This document shows positions 10,457-21,401 of a stretch of DNA of 64,000 bases, one piece after another. Numbering within the stretch: position 1 is the first letter of the stretch; every line of letters starts with the position of its first letter. Position numbers and translations under genes: made by a program. This DNA comes from Cryptomeria japonica (taxonomy: Eukaryota; Streptophyta; Pinopsida; Cupressales; Cupressaceae): the NCBI RefSeq assembly GCF_030272615.1, contig NC_081411.1, forward strand, positions 829,112,897-829,176,896. Direction: 5' to 3'. The notes under the pieces were generated by a model. The model was given only the letters and a program-made list of their open reading frames with translations, was not told the origin of the DNA and did not search any database.

Positions 10457-11503
10457 ATGGCTTCTTCTTCTATTCCCAAATTTATTGTGAACTCTACTAT
10501 CGTGGAAAACGTAAAATGCCCTAGGCCCGTGTTTAAGATAATTCCCAAAGTAGCTAAGAAAGATGATTCCATAGGGGTATTTTAAAAAATTCCTAAAGAT
10601 GTAGCTTATGCTAAAGACCTTAGGATTTATATTCATTGCAACATTGAAGAATTAGGCTATGAAGAATTGTTGAAAATGTTTAGAATAGTAATTTGTGATG
10701 AAAATGGCACTGTTAAACCTGAACACAAGATTGTGGAGACTTTAGGTTTTGTTGAGATATTGAATATCCCCGAATTTCCAGAAGAAGTAGTGAGAATTGT
10801 CCTAAGTAGAGAACATGGAGAATTTCTATGGTTAGATTCAATCTGGAAATTTACCCGGCAAGCAATTAGGGCAGTAACTGGTTTACCCTCAACTGGCAGC
10901 AAACCAAACAAAACAAAGAAAGTTCCTAACAACAAATTAATGACCCTAACTAGAGCAACATCAAATACTAGATCACTAAGAGTGAATGACATCAAAGACA
11001 TCAATGTGAGATTCATAAGTATGATACTTGGTTACAAGACTACACATGCAAACAGACTCAATTCAGTTTCTAGTCTTTGCATTAATAGTGCTTATGAAAT
11101 GGTCAATAACAATGCAATGATTGATGTGTGTGAATGGCTAAAAGATGAACTCATTGATAATTTTAAAAAGGTTAAAGGAGATAAGAAAGGGATATTTCTC
11201 TTTGGTAATCTTTTAGTATGCTTAATGTTGTATTTCACTAAGGAAATTCCCGGTATAGGACCAAAAGACTTTGGATATGACATACTGGTAGGAAAAAAAT
11301 TCCAGGAAGCTTTTACCAACATGGGAACTACAAAAGACAACAATATAATTGAATACTTTAAAGCTTTTCAAGCTAAAATGAAATCTAGAGAAAGACTACC
11401 ACAGAGTGTAGTGGACAAATATGACAAAGAAATCTATTTTGTCATAAAAAAGGATGAGACATGGATGGAAGTTGTACTTCCTAGGATTGTATGAGTAACT
11501 AAA
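10457..11503 (+). pseudogene. A ORF2, N-terminal part, interrupted by B
   Basis: The ATG at 10457 opens MASSSIPKF, parallel to MASSSSLEF in B. One stop (TAA near 10583) and another at 11492-11494 break it. The conserved body includes CPRPVFKI, VKPEHKIVETLGF, RIVLSREHGEF, VTGLPSTG, SLRVNDI, ILGYKTTHANRLNSVSSLC, DVCEWLKDEL and FGNLLVCL. I do not recognise the family. The (A/V)TGLP motif in a helical context is faintly like plant transposon-associated domains such as the plant mobile or Transposase_32 type, but this is a weak resemblance. The reading continues at 18030, past B. Confidence 0.75.
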
Positions 11504-12292
11504 TATTGGGATTCCCAAAGATACGTAATGAGAGGGGGGGTGAATCAGTATCTTACCGGTTTGTGAATTTACTTGAATTAAAACATAAAAAGCATATCAA
11601 TACTGTGTACCAGTAAACAAAAATAGTGTAGTAAACAAGAATAACAACAACCACAAGAAAGCACACCATAACACAGTAGTTTAACGAGGAAACCTGGTGT
11701 GGGAAAAACCTTGGTGGGATTTGTGACCCACAATGTTCGCTTATTGGCCAATAAGTGAATATTACTCTTACAATAGGGGCTTGCACATGCAGGAAGGCCA
11801 AGTGCCTAGAGCTCACTGCTCAATTACAAAATGGGAAGTCTCACTGACTTACAAAATGGATTATGCAAATCCAATGTCTTGTACTACTTCAAAATAGCAT
11901 CTACTATGTCAGATCCAGTACCGGTTTTAGCTTTGCTTCATACGTAAACCCTTAACCTATAATTCACATATTAGGTCTGCCTTATTTCGCCTATCAACTT
12001 AATACAAAATGTTCTACAATGATCTCATACATATATGAGTCATTTTACAACTCACCAAGTTGGCTTACAATGATTTTACAATTAATTACAAAATATATTA
12101 TAAACAAAATTCCTGTTGGCCTGGGTGCCGGTATACTTCCTTTCACTACTGGTGTTTTGTGTGTCGGTGTAGAATCTATCATTGTTGGTGCCAGTAAATT
12201 GTCTTGTCGGTATCATATGATTGCAAGGTTGCCATCAATGATAAAACCTTCAATCACCTACAATTTCTCATTGGAGTGTGCATTTGCCAACA
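11504..12292 (-). repeat. 3' LTR of B
   Basis: 789 bp; the plus-strand reading starts TATTGGGATTC (TA for TG) and ends TTTGCCAACA. It matches 17240-18024 closely. It contains the reversed box GAAAAACCTTGGTGGGATT near 11703 and GCACATGCAGGAAGGCC near 11781. Confidence 0.9.
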
Positions 12293-12307
12293 ATCTCCCC
12301 CTTTGGC
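12293..12307 (-). promoter_or_regulatory. Polypurine tract of B
   Basis: The minus strand reads GCCAAAGGGGGAGAT. CATTGATGGCAAC at 12307-12319 is perfectly complementary to GTTGCCATCAATG at 12228-12240 in the LTR. The stretch 12320-12515 is 3' untranslated sequence. Confidence 0.8.
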
Positions 12308-12515
12308 ATTGATGGCAACACTCATGAGAAAAATAAAAAAAGTGTCATCCAAAAAGAATATGCCAGAATTGTCTTACCAAAAATTGTGTACAAAAAAAAT
12401 GTGCTCCCCCTGAGCTGATGAGCCATTTGCTGATTATTTTTCTCATTACCACTACTCTCCCTTTGGCATCAATGGCAAAGGTTGTCAAAGTGTCAATTGA
12501 GTGTGGTTTCCAGCT

Positions 12516-15500
12516 TCATCCTTGTAACCCATTGGTTACAATCTGAAAAAGGTCTACCAATACCAGATTCAAGCTCTCAGTGAACCGTTTACTGTCCTTT
12601 AATGCGGCCTTTGTCCTCTGAATTGTACCGGTGAGGTGTTGTATTTGTTATTTTGGTGTTTTCTATCCTTGAACTAGTGCCTCAGATATCTCTTTTCTCA
12701 AGGAGGCGAGGTAGTCCAATTTTGGACTAAGTCTCCATTTTAGATCTTTTGCCTTTCCTTTTATTCTTTCCTTCTCTCTTTCCAATTTCTGAAGTTCCTC
12801 CTTAAAACCTGTTAATTTCTGCTCAAAAATTGATAATGGTTCAAATGAATTAATGAAATTGTCAGCTAATTTATTTATTTCTTCCTATACCATACTGATC
12901 TTCTTGTCTATATCTACTGTCAAAAAGTTTGTTTTGCATGTATCTCTATACAACGTTTTACATTCTTTTAGTGTATTACATAGTGCCAGTAAAAGAGTGT
13001 CAAATTGTCTCATGAACTTCTTTATTTCCTCTTCAAAGAATTTATGTTTTTCCTTCTCATTTTTCTCTTTGAATGCTTCCTCATTTATTTGTTCAACTGT
13101 CACAATGTTGTCAGTAATATACTTAGACAATGTGTCAAGTTGATTTAGAGAATCTTTATTATCCACATTACACTTGGGTGCTATCATTTTCAAAATTGGG
13201 ATTGTATCATCAATAGCTTTGTATGCTTGTGAGGTGCACTCTGTTATTTTCTTGATAGAATCCAAAAGAACTTCTGTCACATTTGTTGGTCTGAATTATG
13301 CAATGGAAGAATCAACAATCTGTATTCCGCCAGTGTGATTAATTTCTTTGCTTGTAGTGACCTCTGGTAGGTCAGTTTGTGTTTGCATTTCTCTAAGAAA
13401 AGGTTTGGGTTTCTCAGCTGTTGTTGGTGGCACTGTCTCTGCATGAACTTGTTCCTGTGAGGGAGCCTGTTGCTCTGCCTGTTTCTCAGTGTTGTCCACT
13501 GTCAAATTTTCTTCTGTGCTACCTGTTGTCAGTGGCTCAGTTGCCACATCTGATTTCCCTATTGATTCCTTATCTACCACAATATTGACTTTCTGAGTGT
13601 CAATGTTCATTGTATATAACACCTCAGAATCAGGATTTGTATCCTCATGTGGTATGTCCATATTCTCAGTAGCCGGTTGATTGTCAATAGTAACTACCAG
13701 TGGAGTATCTAGAGGTGGTGGGGATAAGTTGTTTGTTATTTTTATGCTGGGTGGTCCACCAACCCTACCTTTTCCCTTATCCTTTTGATATACCTTGATG
13801 GGTTTAGGGCTTCGATACTCTTCTTGCTTCTCCCTCTCTACAAGGAATATATCACATGCATTAGCTGTTTCTTCTGTTACCTCATTCACTCTACCTACCA
13901 TCAGTGCTACATGCTGGTGAGTAGTTGAAAATACTGACCGGTTAACCTCAGAGATCAATTGATCTATCTCTTCAGGTGAGTTGACAGGATGTACAACAAG
14001 TAGTTTTTCATTCTTTATTTTCTTATCAAACTCAACAATAACTTGCCTTCTAGCTTCTAGTCTTTTATACAGTTCTGCCGGTATTTCATCAACAACTTGC
14101 ATAAAAAATTTCTTGTAAATATCTAAGTGTAGGATTACACTGTTTTCTATTTTCTCCTTGTCATCAGCCGATAATGTGTCATATAATTTGTTAATATTTT
14201 TCAACTTTCCATCCTCTGTTATTTCATTGAGAAGTTTAGCAATGGGAGCAATAGTTTGTTGAGTCTTTTTCTTAGGGGTCATCTTCTTCTTTGGAGTTAA
14301 TTTCTTAGCTGGGGGCCTTACTGCCTGTTGTTTCTATCTTGTTCTTCTAGGAGAAGGTGAAGATACTGGTGAAGATTTTCTTTTTCTCTCAGCTTTTTTG
14401 AATGCAGTCGGTATGTCACTTTCTAAAGAGGTTTCAACCGGTGAAAGGTGAGTTTTCAGTTGAAGTGCTTCTAACTCATCTTCAGTAATACCAGTTCATT
14501 TTAGTAAATCTTCCTTAATAGATTTTGCTTGCTTGGATCCTTTTCTAACCATTGCCTCAACCTTTTTAACATTTTTCTTGGATTGAATTTGTTTTTCAAT
14601 AGTTTCAGCACTGCCAAATACCTTTTCTTTAGGTTCCTTGGGTGCTTCTAGGAGGGATTTTGCATAAGTTTTTATTATGTTGTCATCAGTTTCATACCCC
14701 ATTTTAGTAACCCAGATGGTTCTTGGGATAACTGCCTCCATCTAAATTTCATCCTTCTTTATTACAAAACAGATTTTATCCTTATACTTGTCCACAATTG
14801 CTTGTGACAATCTAACTCTGGTCTTCATTTGGGCCTTCAATGCCTGAAAATACTCATTTATGTTCTTTTCCATGTTCTCTCCCATGTTGTTCAGTAAATC
14901 TAACAACTGTTTGCCTACTAGTATATCAAAACCAAAATTTCTAATACCAATACCGGGTACTTGTTTGGTTATGTGCAGCACTAGACAAACAAGTAGGTTT
15001 CCAAATCTGAATGTTCCCTTTTTGTCTTTCTTTATCTTTCCCAAATTTTCAATCAGTTCATCTTTAAGCCATTCACACACATCTATTCTTGCATTATCTT
15101 TTACCATATCATAGGCACTTTTAATGCATAGGCTAGAGACTGAGTTTAACCTATTTGCATGTGTAGTTTTGTAGCCTAAGATCATACTAATAAATTTGAC
15201 ATTGATATCCGTTACATCATTTACCCTTAAGGATCTCTTATCAGATGTTGCACCGGTTAGGTTTATCACTAGGTCATTTGAGACCTTCTTTGTTTTATCA
15301 GGTCTGTTATCGGTGGAGGGTAACCCTGTCACAACCTTTATTGCTTCTTTTGTGATTTTATGAACTGTGTCCAACCAGAAGAATACACCATGTACCCTGC
15401 TTAGTACTATCCTTATAAAATCCTTGGGAAAATCCAGGATACTGAGAATTTCAGTGAAACCTAGGGTTTCTACTATCTTGTGTTCAGGTTTGATATTTCT

Positions 15501-15749
15501 GGATTCATCACAAATTACAAATTTATACATATTCTTAATTTCCTCATCACCTAATTCCTCTATATGACAATGTATATACATTTTAGGGTCTTCAGCAAAA
15601 ACTACTCCCTTAGGAACTTTAGAAAATGCACCAATGTTATCATCTTTCTTAGCAATTTTGGGAACTAACTGGAATATGGGTCTAGGGCATTTAATAACTT
15701 CAACAACAGTAGGGTTTGCAATGAATTCAAGAGAAGATGAAGATGCCAT
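12516..15749 (-). pseudogene. B ORF2: large protein of unknown function, about 1,078 codons, with scattered stops
   Basis: The ATG at 15747-15749 (MASSSSLEF) matches the A start. N-terminal third (about 15749-14750): conserved globular region with IVETLGF, VTGLPSTD, ILGYKTTHANRLNSVSSLC and DVCEWLKDEL. Middle: basic Pro/Lys-rich linker, then a conserved helical segment (IENSVILHLDIYKK, ELYKRLEARR, near 14190-14020). Next comes an acidic, Thr/Glu/Pro-rich, probably disordered region (about 13750-13300), then an Asp/Lys/Glu-rich coiled-coil tail ending LFQIVTNGLQG at 12516. In-frame stops lie at 14742, 14496, about 14333, 13296, 12885 and a few further on, mostly single-base changes with the frame kept. 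The architecture (globular head, linker, coiled coil) suggests a structural or scaffold protein; that is inference. It has no motif of PR, IN, RT or RNaseH. Confidence 0.75.
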
Positions 15750-16055
15750 AGCTATAAATACCTTAATCTGCCTTAGGAATGTAGGATTTGATAGATTGCT
15801 TGACTTCTTTGCTTGGAATGCCTTCACTCGGGAATTTTTGCGCTCTCGAAGATTTGAATGCTCGGTGAAATGAAAATGGAGCCAAAATACTTGTTTTATA
15901 ATGTTATTTTCACCAACCACCATATTTAATGCTTGCCAGTTAAGTAATGACTTAACTTATCTACCGGTATAGAAGTAATTTCAACTTGTTATCATCAACC
16001 GAGGGAATAATAGCATGTTTCTCATTTGGTTGCTAAGCCCTCAAAGGAATTTTCT
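15750..16055 (-). promoter_or_regulatory. Spacer between B ORF1 and ORF2 with candidate promoter
   Basis: Minus-strand TATAAAAC at 15900-15893, about 145 bp before the ORF2 ATG, at the same relative place as in A. No reading frame is credible here. Confidence 0.4.
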
Positions 16056-17168
16056 TCAGTTAGATGAAGAGTCTCCTACCGGTGGAGTGTTACTCTGTTC
16101 TGCCAGTGGAGGAGTATTCCTATCAACATTTAGATCTGACTTTCTGATCCATTGTTTTGAGAATTCTTGCTTTACCTCTTCAACCTTTTCTTTACCCTTC
16201 AAAGTAGCACCATTATTACTTGTCGGTGATGCCTTACTTCTGCAGAATTTTGCAATATGTCCAATCTTGTTACAAGAATAGCAGGTCACATTGTTTTTTT
16301 GAATAGCTTTCCCATATCCTATGCCAGTTTGTGTTCTACATTGATTAGATAAGTGTCCAAATCTTCCACAAACATAACATCTTACATTCATTCTGCAATT
16401 CTCTAAATTATGACCAATTTTGTTGCATTTGGAACATTGACCGGTGGCTGTATTAGTGTTCTGATAATTTCTAGATCTACACTGATTTTCTCTATGACCA
16501 TACTTGTTACAGTTAAAGCATTTACCATTAAATTTATAAGAATTTGGTTGTCTTACCGATTTGCTATGATCATGTGTGTTTGCAGTACCAGAGCTTTCAC
16601 CAACTTTAAAGCCAAGGCCATTTGTGTCACCATTTGGTTTCTAATTCTTCAACAAGTCACCAAGTTCTTCTGAGCTTTTATTGAATTTTTCCTTGTGTTG
16701 ATTTGTAGTAGCCAGTTCTCTTTCCAAGATACCTTTCTGTCTTATGAGTTCATTTGAGTCATTTTGTGCATGCATCAAATCTGTCTTCAACATATCATTT
16801 TCATAACTAAGTCTTGTGTTTTCATTTGCAACATCATTCAGTCTTCTAGTAAGGTCTTCTTCATTCTTCTTTCTATCTTCAATTTCTTTACAAAATCTCA
16901 TAGTCATATCCTGCATCTCATTCTTTGTTGCAATATTTTCTTGTTTTAGCTTGTTCACCAGATCACTAAGAGTTTCCTTTTCATCATTCTCATTTTGCAT
17001 CTTTTCACAAAGTTCTCTTCTCTTGTTTCTTGCAATGGTAAGATTTTCTTGAAGTGCTTGAATAATATCCTGTGCAGCCTTTAGATCATCTTCAAGTTTG
17101 ATATTTTTCAACTTTTCTGCATCATAGTCTGAGAGAGCTGCTTCTAATTGCTTCATCAAGTTTTCCAT
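16056..17168 (-). pseudogene. B ORF1: coiled-coil protein with four zinc knuckles, one in-frame stop
   Basis: The ATG is at 17166-17168; an alternative upstream reading would need a TTG start. The frame is kept for 371 codons with only one stop, TAG at 16643-16641, where A has a Gln codon (CAG). Codons 1-176 are Lys/Glu/Asn/Leu-rich and heptad-like, a long coiled coil. Then four intact knuckles: CFNCNKYGHRENQC, CSKCNKIGHNLENC, CYVCGRFGHLSNQC and CYSCNKIGHIAKFC. The tail is charged and Pro-rich. The family role is probably RNA binding and particle assembly, as for gag nucleocapsid, but the coiled coil replaces the usual capsid domain. It could instead be an accessory RNA chaperone that relies on a capsid supplied in trans. 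Confidence 0.85.
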
Positions 17169-17224
17169 CTCTACCGGTGTCAAGATCTTCCTCAAGTTGT
17201 TAGGCTTCTAAAAATAGAGGACTA

Positions 17225-17239
17225 GGCTCTGATACCAAT
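17225..17239 (-). promoter_or_regulatory. Primer binding site of B
   Basis: The minus strand reads ATTGGTATCAGAGCC, directly adjoining the 5' LTR; initiator tRNA-Met type. Confidence 0.85.
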
Positions 17240-18024
17240 TGTTGGGATTCGCAAAGATACTGAGAGGGGGGGGTGAATCAGTATCTTACCGGTTTGTGAA
17301 TTACTTGAATTAAAACATAAAAAGCATATCAATACTATGTACCGGTAAATAGAAATAGTGTAGTAAACAAGAATAACAACAACCAGAAGAAAACACACCA
17401 TAACACAGTAGTTTAACAAGGAAACCCAATGTGGGAAAAACCTCGGTGGGATTTGTGACCCACAATATTCGCTTACTGGCCAATAAGTGAATATTACTCT
17501 TACAATAGGGGCGTGCACATGCAGGAAGGCCAAGTGCCTAGAGCTCACTGCTCAATTACAAAATGGGAAGTCTCACTGACTTACAAAATGGATTATGCAA
17601 ATCCAATGTCTTGTATTGCTTCAAAATAGCATCTACTATGCCAGATCTAGTACCGGTTTTAGCTCTGCTTCATACATAAACCCTTAACCTATAATTCGCA
17701 TATTAGGTCTGCCTTATTTTGCCTATCAACTTAATACAAAATGTTCTACAATGATCTCATACATATATGAGTCATTTTACAACTCGCCAAGTTGGCTTAC
17801 GATGATTTTACAATTAATTACAAAATATATTATAAACAAAATTCCTGTCGGCCTGGGTGCCGGTATACTTCCTTTCACTGTCGGTGTTCTATGTGCTAGT
17901 GTAGAGTCTGTCGTTGCTAGTGCCGGTAAATTGTCTTGTCGGTATCATATGATTGCACGGTTGCCATCAATGACAAAACCTTCAATCACCTACAATTTCT
18001 CATTGGAGTGTGCATTTGCCAACA
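17240..18024 (-). repeat. 5' LTR of B
   Basis: 785 bp, TGTTGGGATTC to TTTGCCAACA in plus-strand reading; termini intact. It keeps the same G-run, box and shared blocks as the 3' copy. Confidence 0.9.
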
Positions 18025-18029
18025 TTGAA

Positions 18030-20345
18030 ATGGGCTATGAGGTAGATCTCAACATTATTGAGACATATGCAAAAGCTTTGTTAGATGCACCAAGAGAACC
18101 AACAGAACAAGTTTTTGGTAGTGCTGAAACTATTGAGAGTGGTGTGAAAACAATGAAGCAAAGGAAGAAAAGATAAAAGTATATTAGGGATGCATCAAAG
18201 AAGGTACAAGAAATCAAATAAAATGTTATGAACTTTACTGGGATAACGACTAGTGAGCTGGAAGGACTGCAACTGGAGGCACACATTTCACCGGTTGGCA
18301 CATCTTCTGACAGTGAGATACTAGCTGAATTCAAAAGAGTTGAGAGGAAGAGAAAACCTTCACCAGTACCCTCTCCTTCACCCAAAAGAACAAAGACTTT
18401 AAGGAAGAAACAACAAGCAGTAAGGCAACCGACTAAGAAACTAACTCCCAAGAAGAAACAAAAACTGGTCATACCTTCATTAGATGATTTACTAAATGAT
18501 GGTAATTTGGCTAATGTAAGTAAATTGTATAACACATTCAAAGATTCAGACAAGGAAAGCATTAAGAATAGTATAATTTTACATCTGGATATATACAAAA
18601 AGGTTTTAATTGTAGTAGATGATTTACCTAATGAACTATATAGAAGATTAGATGCAAAAAGGATTGCAGTGATGGAATTAGATAAGAAACTAAAATTTGA
18701 AAAAATTTCAGCTATGCATCTGGTTAACTCAAAAGAGGAAATTGATGATCTAATTTGTGAGGATAACAGATCCATTTTCGCTAGTGGTCACTGACAAGTA
18801 AGTTTGATTGCAGGTAGAGTAAATGAGATTGTAGAGGAGACTGCTGATAAATGGGATATATTTTTTGTGGAAAAAGAAAAACAAGAGGAAATGAACCGGC
18901 CAAAGAAAACATTCAAGGTGTATCAGAAGGATAAGGACAAGGGGAAAGGTAAAATTGGTGGTATTCCAAACATCAAGATCACTAAAAATTTACCGCCACC
19001 TTTGGATACTACATCGATACATACTGTTGATCCACCGGTTACTGATAGTGAAGGTATCACACATGATGACATTAATCCTAAATCTAAAATACTATTCACG
19101 ATGAATGTAGATACTCAGGAAGTGAATATTGTTGTGGACAAGGACACTACAAAGGTTAAGGATGATAATGGCAACATTGTTGAAAATCCGATAGAGACTG
19201 TTGAGGTTGAGATCACAACAAAGCAATCATTACAATCAGAGCAATCATTACAAATAGAGCAACCATTGGATACTGGGAAGAATACTAAAGGTATAGATGC
19301 TGGCACAGAGAAACCTATTGAGTTTGAGACACCGACAGTTGAGCATATAGAGAAACCTACTGAGGCAGAGATACATATTAAAGCAGAGAAACTGACAATC
19401 ACTGAGACACCTAAACAATCAGACAAACCTTTACTGGTTGAAATGCAAACTCAAACTGATCCACTGGAGGTTAACACAAGCAAAATGGTTACAAATGTTG
19501 GAAGCACAAAAGTAATTGAGGTAATAGGTCCAACATCTGTCACTTCATCAAGTGAATTTAGACCTACTAATATAACATAGGTACTCCTGGATTCAATAAA
19601 GAATATAAAAGACTGTAATGCATTGGCCTACAAGGCAATTGATGACACCATACCAATTCTTAAATTGATTGCACCAAAATGTAACATAGACCATGTAAAG
19701 GATTCTTTAGGTAAATTAGACACATTGTCCAAATTTATTGCTAACAATATAATAATGGTTGATAAGGTGAATGAGGACACCTTCAAAGATTAAGTTGAAA
19801 AGGAGAAGGATAAATTATTTGAAGATACAACAAAGAAGTATACAGAACACATGAATACACTATTATCAACACTGAACACTACAATTTTGGAATACAAAGA
19901 GTTGTACAGAGAAACATGCAAACCACATCTTTTGGCAAAGGACATAGAAAAGGAGATCAACAGAGTATAGAAAGAAAAAGATGACATAGTTGATAACATA
20001 ATTGGTTCATCCGAACCTATTTCAATTATTGAGTAGGAAATAGCAGGTTTTGAGGAGAAATTGGAGAAATTTGAGAAAGAAAAGGCAAGGATTAAGTCAA
20101 ATGCCAGAGAACTTAAATACAAACTTGCTCCTAAGTTGGACAATCTAATATCTCTGAGAAATGAAATCTCTAAGGCATTACTTCAAGGAGAATGATCACT
20201 GGAAGAGCACATGCATCATCTCACCAGCATGATCCAACAAACTGAGGCAACCCTGAATGACAACAACAGATTCATGCAGAGTCTTAATTTGGTTTTGGCA
20301 AATATATTCCAGATTGTAACCAACCGATTACAAACTTTGAGGTGA
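18030..20345 (+). pseudogene. A ORF2, C-terminal part, after the B insertion
   Basis: Resumes at ATGGGCTATGAG, the codon following the point where 11503 broke off, judged against B. Segments: AETIES region, basic Ser/Pro/Lys linker, conserved helix (IKNSIILHLDIYKK near 18571-18612), disordered Thr/Glu-rich region with short repeats (EQSLQ units near 19213-19270), then a coiled-coil tail ending IVTNRLQTLR. Stops at about 18174, 18220, 18792, 19578, 19792, 19968, 20035 and 20193. The TAG at 19968-19970 corresponds to the TAG at 12887-12885 in B. Confidence 0.75.
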
Positions 20346-20531
20346 CATTTTTACACTCATTTGACTATTTTTGACAACCTTTGTCATTGATGTCAAAGAG
20401 GGATTAGTGGAGAGAAAAATGATTATTCAGAAGAGATCATTTGCTCAGGGGGAGCACATCTTTTTGGTAACTTTTTGGACTTCGATTTTTTGAACAGTTT
20501 TTGGATTTTTCTCATGAGTGTTGCCATCAAT
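20346..20531 (+). other. 3' untranslated region of A
   Basis: No frame. It contains GGGGGAGCACATC (20449-20461), a weaker purine run upstream of the true polypurine tract. Confidence 0.5.
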
Positions 20532-20546
20532 GCCAAAGGGGGAGAT
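20532..20546 (+). promoter_or_regulatory. Polypurine tract of A
   Basis: GCCAAAGGGGGAGAT before the LTR start TGTTGG at 20547. GTTGCCATCAATG (20520-20532) and CATTGATGGCAAC (20587-20599) are a perfect 13-bp inverted repeat around it. Confidence 0.85.
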
Positions 20547-21266
20547 TGTTGGCATTCTACACTCTTATGAGAATAGTTGATGTTGTCATTGATGGCAACC
20601 AACTTGCAACCAACTGGTATTCATCTAGTAAACCACTGAAAGTTATCAGCACTGGCATTAGACATCTACATACATTGATAGACACTTCACCGATAGTGAC
20701 AACAATGCATACTGACACCCCATCCGATAGGGAATAAACTTTTGTTTATTGTATTTAAATGTAATTATATTTTGTAAAAGCCGACATGGCATATTGTAAA
20801 AGACTCATATATATCTATGAGATCTTATAGGTCATTGAGTATGTATGGAAGTATGAAAATTATGTATAAGGTAATATAGTTGACAATGAAGGTTTTGATA
20901 ATGGAATGGGCTTAAACCGGTACTGAACTTGGCATAGTTGATGCTGATTTGAAGTAGTACATTGTATTGGATTTCATAATCCACTTTTGTAGTCAGTGTG
21001 ACTCTTATTGAGTAGTGTGCTCTAGGCAGTTGACCTTCCTGCATATGCAGGCCCCTCATTGTAAGTAATATTTATTCATTGGCTAGTGAGTGAATATTGT
21101 GTTCTCTATGTTGTCTCTGTTATTCTTATTTGCTACATTAATTCTTATTTACCGGTATACTATTTTGGGATGCAAAGTTCTTAATAAGTTTAAATATTTT
21201 GCTAACCAGTTAGATACTGATTCACCCCCCCTCTCAGTATCTTTGGGACTGTCAATAATCCTAACA
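20547..21266 (+). repeat. 3' LTR of A
   Basis: 720 bp, TGTTGGCATTC to ATAATCCTAACA. Relative to the 5' LTR it has lost about 64 bp near 21100, including the conserved GGTTTTTCCC box, and retains the segment near 20965-21010 missing from the 5' copy. Confidence 0.85.
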
Positions 21267-21401
21267 AAAACTGCATCAGGATTCTGTACACTCCATTCTC
21301 ACTCCACTCTACATTTTTCACCTTTTCTCTCCCCCTTTGAGAGCAATGCCAAATATGGGTTGCTGTCCAAAACTTATATATAGAGATACCTGTCAAAGAC
21401 T

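Larger units (their letters stand above)
11504..18024 (-). mobile_element. Element B: best-preserved pol-less LTR element, inside A
   Basis: 6,521 bp, minus strand. LTRs 11504-12292 and 17240-18024, primer site 17225-17239, ORF1 17168-16056, ORF2 15749-12516, polypurine tract 12307-12293. The flanks CTAAA (11499-11503) and TTGAA (18025-18029) differ by two transitions and are read as a decayed 5-bp target duplication; the insertion point is confirmed by ORF2 of A resuming at 18030. Confidence 0.9.
8230..21266 (+). mobile_element. Element A: full-length pol-less LTR element, split by B
   Basis: LTRs 8230-8975 and 20547-21266 are flanked by the perfect duplication AAAAC at 8225-8229 and 21267-21271. 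Without B the element is about 6.5 kb. Order: LTR, primer site, ORF1 (coiled coil and zinc knuckles), a spacer with a TATA-like site, ORF2, polypurine tract, LTR. There is no protease, integrase or RT. B inserted in ORF2 after 11503, and ORF2 homology resumes at 18030. Confidence 0.9.

Noticed and set aside
10457-20345. ORF2 of A and B as a host gene captured by the element
   Set aside because: No introns, no flanking host sequence, and the same protein sits at the same place in at least two diverged copies, so it is a resident part of the family.
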